Assembly (NCBI GenBank): GCA_015501595.1
Contig: JADNRX010000264.1
Coordinates: 1-64,000 of the forward strand
Source of the DNA: Hymenopellis radicata
Taxonomy: Eukaryota; Basidiomycota; Agaricomycetes; Agaricales; Physalacriaceae
Direction: 5' to 3'
DNA length: 64,000 nt
Of this stretch, positions 10,614 through 23,921 are shown in pieces; position 1 is the stretch's first letter; each line of letters opens with the position of its first letter. The notes under the pieces are model-generated. The model was given only the letters and a program-made list of their open reading frames with translations. It did no database searches and was not told the origin of the DNA. A program made the translations under genes and the position numbers.

Positions 10614-11610
10614 GACCTCAGCGCTCAGCGCTTAGCTATGTAGACAGCAGGTTCAAGCTGCTCTACGTCTTATTGACTTCCTTCCTTGATATGTCATCTT
10701 TTCTTCTCTTTGTACGATGTTCTGACATTGTTACTTCATGACGAGGCGCACTGTACGTTGGATGGACGTCAAAATGCAATGAGCCTCGGCCTTTCGAGGG
10801 CAGGTAGTAAGTTTTATCTTCCCTTAGATTTTCGACGCGTTTCTGACGAATTTAGAGCTCCTCGACTTGTATTCGCTGGCCTGACGACGACACAGCGGTC
10901 CGCTATCCAGTATGAATAGTGTATCCGCAGGCAATTTTTGGCATTGCTGCTTTCCACGTACCCCCGCTTCGCTTCCGACATCGCATCGTGGCTCAATTCA
11001 CGACTTGCCGCTCTATCGACGTATCGGGCTAAGAATACGAACTGATGGTAAGTCGTTTCTTTACCTGATTACCTCCAGCTCTGACCCAATTGCAGTCGAT
11101 TTTCTTGAAAAATTTGCCTGGCCGGCGAGGCCACACTCGCTGCTCTCATATACGCCGCGTCTTCTCAGGAGCCTTCGTTGATCATGACGCTCTGATGTCT
11201 GCGCTGGGTTGAATTGCCACCGTGAGTTGATCCAGGTGTGCGCGCCGCTCTGACTTGAACTCTGATCAAAATCTCAGTGTGTCTCCCGGAAAATCTTGCT
11301 GGTCGCGACGACTCGCCATCTCCACCTTGGAACACCCCCGACACGGCGACCACGAAGAGGCGACGACGACCTCCCAGATGGCTCACACACCCGAGAGACA
11401 TCCAGCACCCCCCTCCAGACACAGACGATGAGCGCGCACACCACCCAGCCCTCCGCCCTCCCATCCAATCCCTCACAGCTCCGTTTGATCCCATCTACGC
11501 ACGCTGAATCGACCTACCACCGTCATGACTCAGACTCAGTCCCAACAGCACCCCGCAGATCCCGACGGACATCGGGCCCACCATGACACTCGAGATGATT
11601 ACTGAGGATT
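10614..11610. other. Spacer between the ATG12 copies
   Basis: No gene is recognised. 11300-11580 is low-complexity Pro/Thr/Arg-coding sequence with several open frames on both strands, typical of C-rich DNA rather than a gene. A possible intron (about 11045-11095) suggests an old gene remnant around 10920-11180. Confidence 0.35.
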
Positions 11611-12472
11611 GTTAGCTAAGTTCAAGCCATTGGCGAACGCAGGTTTTGATCCCCGCAAAACGTGGTTAGTGAGTCATTTTGTAACATTGTGACATTCCTG
11701 CCATGTCGAGCGACTCACCAGACAGACATCTGCCATCGTGGGCGAGCCCGGAAGGACCGTCGGAAACAACGGCAGAGGCTTTGAGAGCGCTGCAGACGTA
11801 CAAGAAGAAGGATCCCGAAAGGGGTACGATTTCCGTGCAGCAAGTAGCGATGCAGGCTGACCCGACCACTAGTCATCGTGCGGTTCAAGGCGGTCGGAAA
11901 CGCGCCAATAATGCGACAGAATCTCTTCACGATAACGTCGTCAAATCGATTTCAAGCGGTGATACAGTTTCTGAGGAAAAAGCTGCAGTGGAAGGCCGGG
12001 GAACCGCTGGTAAGTCCAACCGTGTTCCAGGTGTAAAAGCCGCTCAGGGATGTATGTTTAGCACACCTATATCAACATGGCGTTCTCGCCAGCACCGGAT
12101 GACACGGTCTCGAACCTGTTCAAGGTGTGCCCCCCCCATGCACACTCTCGCACTGTCTCTGATGTTCCCCAGTCATTCGCCACGGAGGGTCATTTGATAG
12201 TGAATTACAGGCAAGCCTGCCGAATCTGATGCGACTTTGTTACTCATATTTCAATACAGTACCCAGGCAGCTTGGGGCTAGCGGCCGTGACTTCCTTGCA
12301 TCTCTTGTGTATATCTTCCAGCTTGACATAATGCGGACCCTCTTGTAGCTTCAGCATGCTAATTTATTCTCGCATTTCTCTCATCCTGCTGTGCGAACGC
12401 ACATCGGTCGACGACATCCGACATCTACGAGGTGTGGAATTCTTTCCATACTTAATTTACCGCTTGCACAGA
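11611..12472 (+). repeat. Direct duplication, unit 2 (contains ATG12 copy 2)
   Basis: This is the second unit of the duplication at 9751-10613. Homology ends sharply at about 12472 and begins at about 11611. The upstream flank shared by both copies is short, about 90 bp, so the two genes may have different promoters. Confidence 0.85.
11703..12281 (+). CDS. ATG12: Autophagy ubiquitin-like protein ATG12, copy 2
   Basis: Same five-exon structure as copy 1 (11703-11823, 11873-12009, 12062-12124, 12173-12210, 12260-12281), also 126 residues with the terminal Ala-Ala-Trp-Gly. It differs from copy 1 at five residues by my reading: Lys to Arg at the exon 1-2 join, Phe to Leu and Lys to Thr in the strand after PIMRQN, Glu to Lys in the FLRKxLQW helix, and Leu to Met in TYINxAF. 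None removes the C-terminal Gly. All splice sites are kept, including the GC start of the last intron. Indels between the copies fall in introns only, which suggests selection on the protein or a recent duplication. Confidence 0.88.
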
Positions 12473-15400
12473 AGAGACTTCCGGTGCCAAGCATCTGGAT
12501 CAATCCTTCCGTAGGAGAAGTTTAGCCTTTGTCGCCTCAATGAACACGTTCCCGGTATTTCTACCTTTACCCTTTTCAGAGAGCAGGGAAGACTCACTAC
12601 CAGGGATCTTAGCACGTCTTTCCAAAGTCTCTCGTCTCGCGTCAAGTACCTGCGCTTGATACTGCAGGGTCAAGGCCGTACCGTCCTTAACATCTTCAAC
12701 CGGTACAACATGCCCTGGGACACGAGCACAAGGCCCGAATCGGCATCTTTTATCGACGCGCGGGCACTTTGCAGAAATACCACTGTATTCCCCGGGTGCG
12801 AACTTTTCGGTTCAAGGGCATGATGCGCGAGTAGGCTTGCATCTACACATGACTCACGACAGCGACGGCAGTTTGATCATCTCTCGTTAACGTATGTTTC
12901 CCCGCAGACGCAGGCCACATCGGCGTAACACTTACCACCGCGGGGTATCAGGCGAGATTAATCCTTTTAAATAAAAATCGGCCTAGGGTACGAGTATTCC
13001 CCGCACGGTCTTACATGAGCTGATGTCCCAGTTACCTCTCTACAGATATATATGATCCCACCGTAGCCTGCGGGACAACATAATCTGAATGACGCATGTC
13101 CAAATTCTGCTTCTTACCCGTGCCCGTCACTTCAAAATCTGCTTGTTTTGGAAGTCATACGCTCGCAGTGTACGTATACACTCCCAGGCGAAGGGGTGTC
13201 GCCAGGCCAGTCGACAACTCAGAAGAGAAGACTCAAGTAACGGACAACGGCTACCTTGTTGGTCGGCGGCGGAACGTACTCCTCCCTCTCTCGTAAGTAC
13301 GTGGTCGGTTCGTCTACCGTAGCGACGCCCACAGTGACGATAAGCATCCTGCCATCGCGTACAAAGTTTCGAACATTGTCGTGTGCAGATGGCAACACCC
13401 ACCGCAGCAACTCATGACACTCCTGTCCTGAGGTGGCACTAATGAATCGGAGTTACACCCACGCGTCCTTCAGAACCTCCTTGAGAGAGATCACCCTCGT
13501 CGCTCGTCAAGCAAACTAAACCGATCTGCGTCTTCACCCTCGTCGCGCTGTCTCAACGCAACGGTGCAAGTAAGATCAACGCTGGCGATCTCGGGAACGA
13601 CGTGCACTAATAACTGTCTTCTCTAGCTGCAGTGCTGGAATGATTCGCACCTTCTACGACTACTCATCAACATTACTGGCCCCGAGTCGGATTAATCGCC
13701 ACGGTAAAATGTGACCTGATGAGACATAGGTATCAATGAAAATAGTCGGCTTTACGTGGCACCCTTCACCCGGATGCTGGACGGCGGGATCATACGAGCA
13801 ACTCGCGAAAGCACGTATATTTTCCCCAGGGAACTAATTATTGACTGAATACTTGTGATTTGCAGGGCGTCATCTGCATTCAGAGTGTCAGGAAGGAGGG
13901 AAGTAAGAAATTCGATGTCGTCTAGGCTGGATCTTCTGGCTTTGTCTGGGCCTCGCCAACTCGGCGCTTAACCTTGGGTGGCGTCTGCATAATCGGCACC
14001 GCTCAGACTTTTTCGAACAAACAAAGGATCATCTGTGGACGACTCTTGATGCGACGGTCCGGCATTGCCGGTCCGGTAGCATTTGCTCGCTGTTGGAATG
14101 TTTTGGTGCTGCGTGTTCTTTAAGCGCCTCCGGAACTCATCGCGAACATCTCTCACAGCTTTTAGTGCCCCAGCACATGCCAATCAGAAAAGGTCTCACA
14201 TATGTTGGAAGGTTTGGCGATGGTATCTGTGATTGGGTGGATAGTTTAACCTGCGTGTCAAACTAAGTACTTAGGCCTTAGGACATAAGCCGGAGCACTT
14301 AACCAACGCCTTTGTTCGCGATCGATGCCTTTGCGCGATGGCCTGCCCCCGCTCGAGGGAAGCTTGCCTCCTCCTCCGTGGTGCTAATTCATACCCCAGC
14401 TCGCTCCCTGTCCCGCCATTAATTTCCGTCCTCGCGAAGCACAGACACGCGCTCGCGTTTATAGTGTGTGCCTTTTCCCCGCGGTGCACGCCTTGCCTGA
14501 TAGGCCAGATCTCGAAGTCGGAAGTCGGGAAGCGCGCCCAGAAGATTGCTCGATTAAGGCGTAGGCTCAAGAAGATCCCAGATTTAACTCACTATCGGGG
14601 ACGCCTGGCTTCGGCCATTTGAATACGTACAAAGTAAGCGGAGCTCCCTGCTTGGCTTTTTCGAAGCAGGTAGGTTTCCTTACCGGTCATCACAAAGGTA
14701 CACACATTGCACGCGTGGAGGGGCGGAGAAGGGGATGGACAATGGGAGATGGAGATGGAAAAGGCTTTCATCATTGAGGGCCCCCGGTGGAATGAGCCCG
14801 TCAGTCTCGATATGGAGAGATGAGATGGAATGGAACAAAGCAAGGCCTGAGAACCGGAACCGTTAGAAACGGGGTGGTCATCGTACTGCCATTGTTCATT
14901 GTGCATCTTTCTTCTCTTTGGGGCCCCTTGCTAATGCGCAACTCCACGGACAGCGCGCTTGTGATCGCCCATCGCACTGCGATCATGAGTGTATGCAGTC
15001 ATGCTGCATCTCATTGCGATGTGTGATATGGATTCACACACACGGAATATGAAAGGTTAGACGAGAGCCTGATTAGCGGTTGTTTTCGGAATGGTAATCG
15101 CGAATTTGAGCATAGTAAACATGGGTATGACATGGCCGAAGACGTCGTTGAGCCCCAATCTGTGCAGATCCTCGTGGATCGCGTGAACATCATCGACGCG
15201 TGATGCATTCTACGAACCCGCGAATGAGCAGTGTCTTCTCATGTCGACTGTCTGCACCCGACAGCCAATTGGTCGCACAGCCTTGACTTGCGACAGAGAA
15301 TGGGAAACTAAAAGGTAGTTGTACAGTCTCGGAGACAAACGCGCGGTTTCCTGAGTTTGTAGGACACGGACTGAATGCAGCATCGACAACATGCACGGAA

Positions 15401-17134
15401 CACGTTTCCTGTCGAGAAGGACCCTCGAATCATGACAAGTTCACGGGCTCAATGACGAGAGCGCTGCACACATCAAAAGCACGGAGATAAACGCGTCAGA
15501 GGCATGAGACGCTGAGACGAGTGTGAGTAAAAGCGCCAGACGCCTTTTACGTGTCTGTTATCTTTGGCCAGGGCACAACGCGGAACGCATCAGGATATGG
15601 GAAGCCATGAGCTATCGGAGTAACTCCTTGACATTGACGACTGTGGTGGGCCATATGACAGTGCGGAGGCATCCGGACACCTCGAGACTTGGGTAACACT
15701 CTCAGACGACACACACAGGATCTATTGATGGCTCGGCACGCACGCTGATTGCCCGAGCCTGCGACAGGTAGCTGTTTAAGCAGCGGCTCGTGGGTCCCCA
15801 TACCGACTGAGTAACTCGAGCGGGCAAAGCCGAGGAGGAGGCGAGAACACGGGATCTTTAGTCTCGGTCATGTGAGGAAGCGGCTGGCAAATGCAGTGGC
15901 GGCGACCTCAGAGTACCCGTCCTAACCCGAAGTGGGGATCCTGAGCGCTCTGAATCATCCTGAATCATTGAGTTCAGGAAGGATGAATAGGAATAGGAAG
16001 CCCAAGAAGCCCACTGTATGTCGAGAGCATTTGGTAATCCAAAGACGGAGGATTGGAATTCCTGGAATGATGTCAGTACGCAACGAAAAGACGTCAGAGC
16101 TCGAGGGGACACACTGTCAGAAAAATTGGGAAGCGAGATGGGAAGTCGACGTCAGATAATATGAGGGGGTGTGCATGTCCAGCACATGGCGGAAATAACA
16201 ACGTCGGGACAGTGAATACGAAATTGATGAAAAGGCGAGCTAAAGCGAAGATGGCAGCAGCAGACCGTTATAAGAGGTATGTTGTGCCGTGCCTGCAGGC
16301 AGCAGTTAAGCACTGAGCGGAACTCGGGCCCGCCTAGGATCAGCATGACGACAAGAGAGAAGAGACCCTGCCGTTCCGCCAAAAAAACGTGAAGTGCCAC
16401 GATGTGGTGGTGGAACACACCGCCGAACCGCCCATCGCAAAAAAGAAAAAGACAGAGAACACATGCAAGCGGAAGGAACGGTGAGGTAACGTCCTCACAC
16501 TTCGGCAAAGTGATGAAAACAATCTTTGATGATGACCGTTCAGCAACGAGTACGTTATCGTTAAGATGAATCATCCATCTTGTTGTCAGGAGTGGGCGGG
16601 ATAAAAGTCAATCAATGCAATGGATAAAGGACCGGGACATCCAGATACACAGTCATTGACCCGTCGAGTCTGGAAGAGGCGAAGATGAGCCAAAGCAGGG
16701 GTAGTACGCATCAACGCGTATTTACTATGTTTCAAGATACGAACGTCGAGTTCGCCGCGTGCTGTAAGCTAGGACATACGTCGGGAGTAAGATGAAGTCC
16801 AGCGGATATTGAAGACGTCACCGGATAATCCAGGGACGGAAGCGTTGTCGTAGCTTTTCGTAGCGAGTCACATCGAGGATATGGATGCCCAAGTACCAGT
16901 ACCCGTAATATTGCTACCTATTGACAGTATGCGAGTCTAAGAAAGTAAATAATAGCCGAGATGTATAATGTAAAGATGCGCAAGACCCACAAGAAAAAGA
17001 TAAACAAGAAGATGAATGAAGGTATGGACCGACGACGGAAAGATGCATGGATGAAGGACAGTCTATGATATGATGATGCATGCAAATGACGAGAGCGACG
17101 AAAGCAGTATAAGTACAGCGTGTGAAGCTGGAGA
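12473..17134. other. Gene-poor region
   Basis: Nothing is recognised with confidence. Around 12560-12760 a plus-strand frame reads like protein (TTRDLSTSFQSLSSRVKYLR) but has stops on both sides; it may be a gene relic. 14270-16600 has many overlapping short frames on both strands and no consistent exon chain. Purine-rich stretches lie at 14720-14770 and 16340-16480. No RNA gene was identified. Confidence 0.35.
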
Positions 17135-17701
17135 CTAGCAAACAGCCTGAATGCCTAGTCTACAAAGTCCCAAGTAATCTATAAACAAGAAAGAGAAACG
17201 GAAAAAAGGAGTGAACAGTGACGTTCATTTTGATTTTTGCTGAAGCGCAAGGAATCAGAATCCCGGTTGACTCACCAAGTCCATGAGGGGCCATGGAGGA
17301 GCTGTAAAGACGTACCGGTTTCCGCATCATGAGGTGGGAAGAGTCGCAGTGAGAGGGAGTTGCCTAGATGAGAGACAGGGTCAGCGGAGGAGTCGGATGA
17401 ACGGTGTAGAATAGACGCACTGTTCGCGACGGATATCCAGGTGGCGGCGGGGGATTTTGTGCCGTCTTAGACAGAGCTTTTTGCAGCTGTGAGACGGAGG
17501 CTTAGCATGAGACCTAGCGAGACCGCGCAGGACACACCTTTGCCTCGCTCGCGAGTTTGCCGTACATGTTTGGATGTAGAGCAACGTTGTTGAGGTTGGT
17601 CGCTTGCGGGAGGGTGTGTAGCGACGACGAGAGACTGGGGAACGCAAGGAGGTTGGACGGAATTCCTTTCGACGCGTCGCGGGTAGACATGGATACAGCA
17701 G
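17135..17701 (-). CDS. Hypothetical small protein (spliced model)
   Basis: A frame from the ATG at 17701 (MSTRDASKGIPSNLLAFPSL) reads about 50 codons to AASEAK-like sequence, then a 53-bp GT-AG intron joins in frame to LQKALSKTAQNPPPPPGYPS. Two further plausible introns carry it to a stop at 17135-17137. A TATA-like element in the right orientation lies at 17853-17858. I do not recognise the family. The first two exons look convincing; the later ones are inference, and the gene could instead end at the in-frame stop near 17378. Confidence 0.35.
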
Positions 17702-17864
17702 TTAGGGATACAAAGCAAAAAATAGAGGAGTAAATCGGCAAAGGAGACGACTGCAACACTGCAGGTAATGGGCGTCGAGGGCGAGGATGAGCGGGATGCT
17801 TCGTCTGGGGACGGCGGTGAGGAAAGAAAATTGAGGAACGCCAGGCTGAACCTTTATAGATCAC

Positions 17865-19835
17865 CGCGCATGGCTGCGTCCCGATATGGCAGCCTGATCA
17901 TCGAGATCAAATCGGGCGCGGCTGAATTCCGCCAATTGAAATATTTTTTTATTTTTGTGATTTGTGTCTTCGCGTCTCTTCCCAGGCAATTCCCCTCTGG
18001 GAGATAAGCTATGTTCTCATCCTGAGCACGGACGGCGCGTGGCCTGCGAGCAACCTAACAGGATCTCGGCCTTCTCACTACCGCACTAGTGATTAATTGT
18101 ATTAATATGCCTCGTCTTCTAGGATGTCTCGCTACAATAACCCCCCTCTTGTATGGCACCAGGGCGACTCGGCGGAATATTTCACAACCATCGTCAATCC
18201 ACGCGTCTGGTCCAAGGCAGGCGGTAATTTTATCATGAATCATCATCATTGATCACTGGGAATCTCGACGGAACTTGTGCACTATTACATCTGGCTTCTC
18301 TACTTACCTCCTCTTGACGAGCGTATTGCCGGTTATCGTTGCAGGTTATCGCATCCTGCTCTCGTTACTCACGTCCTTGGGAAAGTGCAGCCCTCTCCTC
18401 CGTCTGCACAGGACTTTTCTCGGGTTTCGTAACCTGGCCCTGTCAATTGCATTGCAGGTATCGCATCTCTTGTCTAGAACATTTTTATTATCCTTTGCAC
18501 CCTCTCTCTCTCGGACACATCTGTGCCAAACAGGCTATGCCCTCATCGATGAAAGGCTTTCCTGGTCGATATGATTTTCCTTTTCTGTGCTCTGCTACAC
18601 CTACCTTCGACCACGCCTCCAATAATCCGCGGGTGACCCGAGGTTCTTCGCACCTCCCCGCCTTTCCTGTACACTCAGACCCCTGGCGCCCTAGAAAACC
18701 TGCAGGAGACCCTCCTCGCGTATCATTCATGCTCTCGGACATATCGCCCGCGGGTCTATCCGAGCGCATTGACCCCGGCCCGCCATCGGCCATCTGACCC
18801 GCCATTATCACACCGCGCGCGCTCAAAGGCGCCATTAATTCATACTTTTTCACGACATCGCACACGTGTAGGCAATTCTCGATAACTATGTCCCAGAATC
18901 GAAAAAGATTGATTACTATCTCACGTACACCGTGCAACAAGCAGCCCTTACGCCTTGCCCGAAACGAGTATCAACTTCCCCGCCTTATGTATCCAGTCAC
19001 ACTTCCGAAGCTTTCTCTTGCTTCCACCATGAATCCGACGCCACCCAGACGCGCGAGATTCACGTTATCTGAAAGATCCAAGTGCGCCATTACCTGTGTT
19101 CCGGCGTCTACAAATGTGCATCTCCCTCTCCCCTCGTGAAGCAACCCAATTTCTAGCCTTGGCTCGAGGCAGCATAACATGTATCGCGGACTTGGAAACG
19201 CCATCCGCTCTATGTCCGTGGCGTCCCCCGTACGATAGTATACTCAGGACCAGTCGCCGTATCTCGACTTTTCTTCCATAAAGTTGAGGGTTGACTCTCC
19301 CCAGGTCCCCGTCTCTTCTAGCACCGGGAATCAGCGCCAGTCGTCAAAGCATGACCGTGCAGCTAAGATTTCTCTTTCCCCCATTCAAACGGGATCCGAC
19401 CGACGGGTGGCAGGCTGCAAGTACGTGTATACGATACTCAGCTCACGGGTTACTCTATCTCCAGAAAAAATACAAAAAGAGTCAGGCTGCACACCCGTAT
19501 GCCATTCAGTTCGCGTCAATTACGATACCCTACGCCGATAGCTTACAACCTGCATGCATCTGCGTGGCTGCCGAGTTGCCATACAGGGTGCCATCAATTG
19601 AGCATGACCTCCTCGGGAATCACCTTGATCGTCCAGTTCTCGTAGCCTACCTGTGCGCGTGTGGGACCGCTGCTTCCGGAGTTGCACTCAGGAACGCAGT
19701 TAGCTTTGCACAGATCGTCTGCTCATCTCCTCCAATCGTGCAATTCTCTGACACACGGATCGCATGCAACGTGCCTAACGGGGTGCTGGTATCGCCTCGA
19801 TTATGAACGTTGATACACCGACTCTACCATTAGCC
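17865..19835. other. Intergenic
   Basis: Several short frames occur on the plus strand (18275-18800, 19290-19800), but neither a conserved motif nor a coherent exon chain could be seen. A possible intron near 19420-19464 hints at an unrecognised or decayed gene. The right end is the 3' flank of the glycyl-tRNA synthetase gene. Confidence 0.3.
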
Positions 19836-22368
19836 CTAATCCACGGCCTGGACACCATCGTAGGCAGGCAATCTATTGCAAGCCTCCGGCCAGCCAATCG
19901 TGCCCTCCACCAAATCCGTGACAGTCGCAATGACTTCTTCGATGGACGCAATTCTTTGATCCATCGTGTCGCGTTCACTGACGGTGGATTTGGTTATCAG
20001 AAGAACAGAAAACACGAGAATCTAAACACGACTCACCGTAGGGTTACGGTTCTTCGCTGAACGGCTATTGAGGTTGTCCATTAGTCAACGACGACGTCAA
20101 TATGCGGTGAGAACAAACATACATGCGAAATCTATCGTTATACCGTAGGGTGTGCCCAATTCATCATTCCGGGCGTAGCGTTTACCGATGGATGTATTAG
20201 AGTCGTCTACTCGCGAGAACACACCAGCTCGACGCAGTTTGGCAGCTGTCAGGAGTGCGTTTTGAGTCCTATTCCAAAAGCAAAGCGGTTGTAGTCCTCA
20301 CATATCTCGGCAACCAAAGGATCGAACTCTTCTTTGGAACTGAGCGGGACGATGAGGACCTTGGTAGGCGCTACAACTGCCGGTAAGGAGAGAACCTATG
20401 TTGGGGTATTGACGTTATGATTTCATTGACGGTTCGGAGAAAACTTACGCCGCGCCCGATATCCTGTTCTCTGCTCCAATAGTTATGCTCCAAGAGGCAG
20501 TATAGGATACGACCAAGACCGAAAGAAGGCTCTATGACGTTGGGCGTGTATTCTCGGGCTGTTCACGAGTTGATCAGGAGGACAGGACGGAAACAACCGA
20601 AATCATTACTGACTGCTCTGCTTAAAGGTCTTGCGTTCTATAGTGAGATAGTCCGGCGTGAGGTCGAATGACTTGCCATCGGGAGTCTCGATCTTGACAC
20701 TCCTAACACATAGGTTCAGATAAACCGGCGAGAGAGAAAACATATCCCACTTACCCTTTCGAGAGCTCTTCTTTTAGCTTGAGGAGTTCAGGTTGTCCGA
20801 GAGAGTCGACGTGTGTGGTGAGTGCACCCGCATCTTGTTTGAACGACTTGCCAACGAGCTTCTTGTTAAACTCCACAACCTCCTTCTCCGTAACTATCGG
20901 TTCCTTCAAATACTCTCGCACTACCAGCTGCTGCCCGGTCTTCTGGGAGTGTACGGTAAGGTCGTACGCAGCTCGATCAGCACAGCCCACGCATTCCGTC
21001 CAACCGTATGAATTCTGAATTTCGGCATCCCAGCAGTCCGTAGCATAATGCGCCATCTCGTTAGCCATATGCTGCCGGAAGCGTAGTCGCGCAGCATCGA
21101 CGCCAATTTTTAGGAGGAACTGGTAAATGCGGACCATGAAGTATCCGAGGGTTTCGTTGGCGATGACACCCTTGTCAACAGCCTCACCAACGGTCATAGT
21201 GGTAACCAAAGTGCTGCCCCCAACCTGGACATGGCGGTCAAGGAGAGCCAAAGAGACATCGCGGACCTCTTTGAAGCGAGCATGTCTCTTATCCTCAGGA
21301 TCAACGTAGTGCTCGATCTCTGCCATTGTAAACTCGCGAACGCGCAGTAGACCCGCGCGAGGTGATATCTCATTACGGAACGAACGCCCAATCTGCGCCG
21401 AGGCAAACGGAACGCGTCCATTGTTGAATTCGAGGAGACGGTTAAAGTTGAGGAAATGGCCTTGGGCCGTCTCTGGGCGGAGATAACTGATAACTGGTCA
21501 GTTTGTGTTGACGGCAAGCGGTTGGTACGTACCCAGGGAACTTGCCGGTAGGACCGATGCTAGTCGTGAACATTAAGTTGAACTGCGCAGGTTCGCCGAC
21601 TTCATTGTCAGTGTCCGGATTCCGGATGTTGTACTTGCGACAGAGTTCGCCGAGCTCTGGGCCAGAATAATTGTCAAGCTAAGTGGCGAGATAAGGAGAA
21701 TGTTACCGAGTTTAATAGACTCCTCACCTGTGCCAGAATATTGTTGTACTCCTTGGCGACTGCCGGTTCAAGCTGAACTTTTGGCGGCGTCTTGTCCTTT
21801 TTCTTTTTCTTCGCCGCTGCAGCATCCACAGGTTTCCCAGCACCCGTCCGCAGCTCCTCGTCATCAGCCAGTCGCTGCGCCAGGACATTCTTCACCAGAT
21901 GATCCGCTCGCAGTATATCGCCAGTCTTCGTGTCCTTCACCATCCAGTCCGCGAACCGAGCAACATGGCCAGATGCCTCGAACACGGGTGACGGCGTCAG
22001 AATGGTCGTGTCGAGCTCGAGCATAGACTCCTCGACAATAAAGTGTTTTCGCCATTCCGAGATAATGTTGGCCTGCAGCGATGAGCCCGATGGGCCGTAG
22101 TCATACAGTCCAGCAACGCCTATCAAGATTATCTTCACTTTCCGTTGAGTATAGAGTAAATAAGGGGCGTACCACCGTATATTTCAAAAGAGGGCGCATA
22201 GAAAAAGCGTTGGCTCAACAATGCCTCTAATCGGGGCCTGCTAAACGAGTGCGCCGTCTTGTTTACGGCAGCCATGTCGGATTCCGCGCGATATATGTGC
22301 TTGGATGCGTGTCGGGACTGCGATGGCCAAAATGGTCGAGGACGGTAAAGGAAACAGCTTCGTCGCAT
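19836..22368 (-). CDS. GRS1: Glycyl-tRNA synthetase, probably cytosolic and mitochondrial
   Basis: A class II synthetase that charges tRNA-Gly. Exons on the minus strand give, in order: [40 protein letters not shown], the catalytic core with [20 protein letters not shown], class II motif 2 ([20 protein letters not shown]), a long insertion with [18 protein letters not shown], motif 3 ([19 protein letters not shown]), and the anticodon-binding domain ending [28 protein letters not shown]. Introns are about 50 bp. Two in-frame starts exist. ATG 22275 ([11 protein letters not shown]) gives the usual cytosolic form; ATG 22368 adds 31 residues rich in Arg, Ser and Phe and nearly free of acidic residues, like a mitochondrial presequence. 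One gene serving both compartments is known in yeast and animals. Confidence 0.92.
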
Positions 22369-23921
22369 GCAAAATCCGAGTCAGAAGAAGCTCCTGCCAT
22401 TTTGGGCAATGCTACGCCAATCGTCCGAGTCGGCTAACTATCTCGCGTCGTAGTTGTACTACAACCTAAGTTCGAGCAGGAACAGCCTACTTAAGATACA
22501 TGTATCGAGGGTAGAAATAATGGTAATAAATATGAATAATACGTAGTCCGTCATCCAGCCGTTGGTGTCGAGTCTGTCGAGTCTACGACCCACAAAGCTG
22601 CCATATTGTATGAAATACCGAGCGTGCTATCATCTGAATGGTGTGGCACGTAGAGATTCAAGGTCTGAGCGAGTTGAATCTGTACAAACTAGCGATAGGC
22701 GGGCCGGAATGTGGCGGGTGACCGATATCGATCACAAGATCGAAACCGCCAACCACTCGCCAACCAAAGGAACTGTGATGTGAGTTAAACAAGTCTTCGG
22801 AGCCAGAAAAACATAAGGTAAGTCAGTTATCCAAGCACTTGATTGAGATACGACAAATGCCACAGGCGTCGGTACCGAAAGGGGAAGAGACTGAAGCTCA
22901 GCTGATCGATATGAGTTCTGAAATGGGCGCAGACTTGACACCTCAACTGTCCTGCATCGTCAACGTTGTCGGGGGGATACATTCACGTTGCGGATGAGGT
23001 GACAGTCCTCCAAAGCAGTCTCCGAAGAGAGCACCGTCCGAGCATACTAGCAGCTTCTGGTGCATTTAGCATGGAATTCGAAGTGTATGATGTTCATCGC
23101 GTCTACGCGCTCGGGTTTTGTGCATCCTCTCGGCGTTTAATGGTGGCCAGGAAGCCCGCCGGCCCCGAGTCCGCGGCCGTTGGTGGTATCTGCATACTAC
23201 TACTAGGAGCTTCTGGTGCATTGGGAGCACTGTCAGTGGGCGCGTCGAAGCTCTAAAGATTGGAGCATACTTTCTAAGGTTCACCATCTCCCTCCTGCCA
23301 GTGATAAATGAGTTTCCGAGACGACAATCATACTAAACTATTTTAGTGGTGGGGACCTCATCTCATCGTAGGCGTGATCCGTCTTTGCTGTGGCCCTAAA
23401 TACATTCCATGCTCCCTTCAGGTAAGTATTTAAGTATTTGCATGATAATGATGGCTGCCATGACTCATGATGCGCGCGGGCGTCCGTTCCCATTTCGGAT
23501 CCAAATTGAGGGTTTCGATTTGACAACGATACAAAAGTGCTCTCCTAGTCCCCTCTACACTCTCCACATATTGCATTTATTCATTAATGTGTATTCTTAG
23601 AGCTCAAACCGAGCGCCACACCTTGAAACGGAAGAGACATTTGCCTCCGCAGCGGAAGCAAAGGTCCGATCGTCAGGGGCTGTTACTATTTTAGGAATCC
23701 GAGCTTTGGACTTGGCAACTGCACTGGCGACGATGCATGGAATTCACGCGGCGAATGGTTTTGTCTCTTTCCTTTTCACCACCTTTTCCTGTTCTTATTT
23801 CCCTCCCCTTCAAAACCTGGTCGCTCACTGTTTCAAGAGGGTAAGCATGTCAATCGACCTTATCTCCTCTCCGTCACTGATGAACCCCTCAGTGATTGAC
23901 CGGCGCCCAGAATGGCAAGCA
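22369..23921. other. Intergenic with a dispersed repeat
   Basis: Divergent promoters of the synthetase (minus) and the bestrophin-like gene (plus) lie here. 23081-23260 resembles 29180-29400, downstream of TRS33, in the same orientation (shared stretches such as cgcggccgttgg and ctctcggcgt). It is a dispersed non-coding repeat or the flank of an old duplication. Confidence 0.45.

Noticed and set aside
11296..11586. Pro/Thr-rich open frames between the ATG12 copies
   Set aside because: C-rich sequence is open in several frames and on both strands at once, which is expected without coding.
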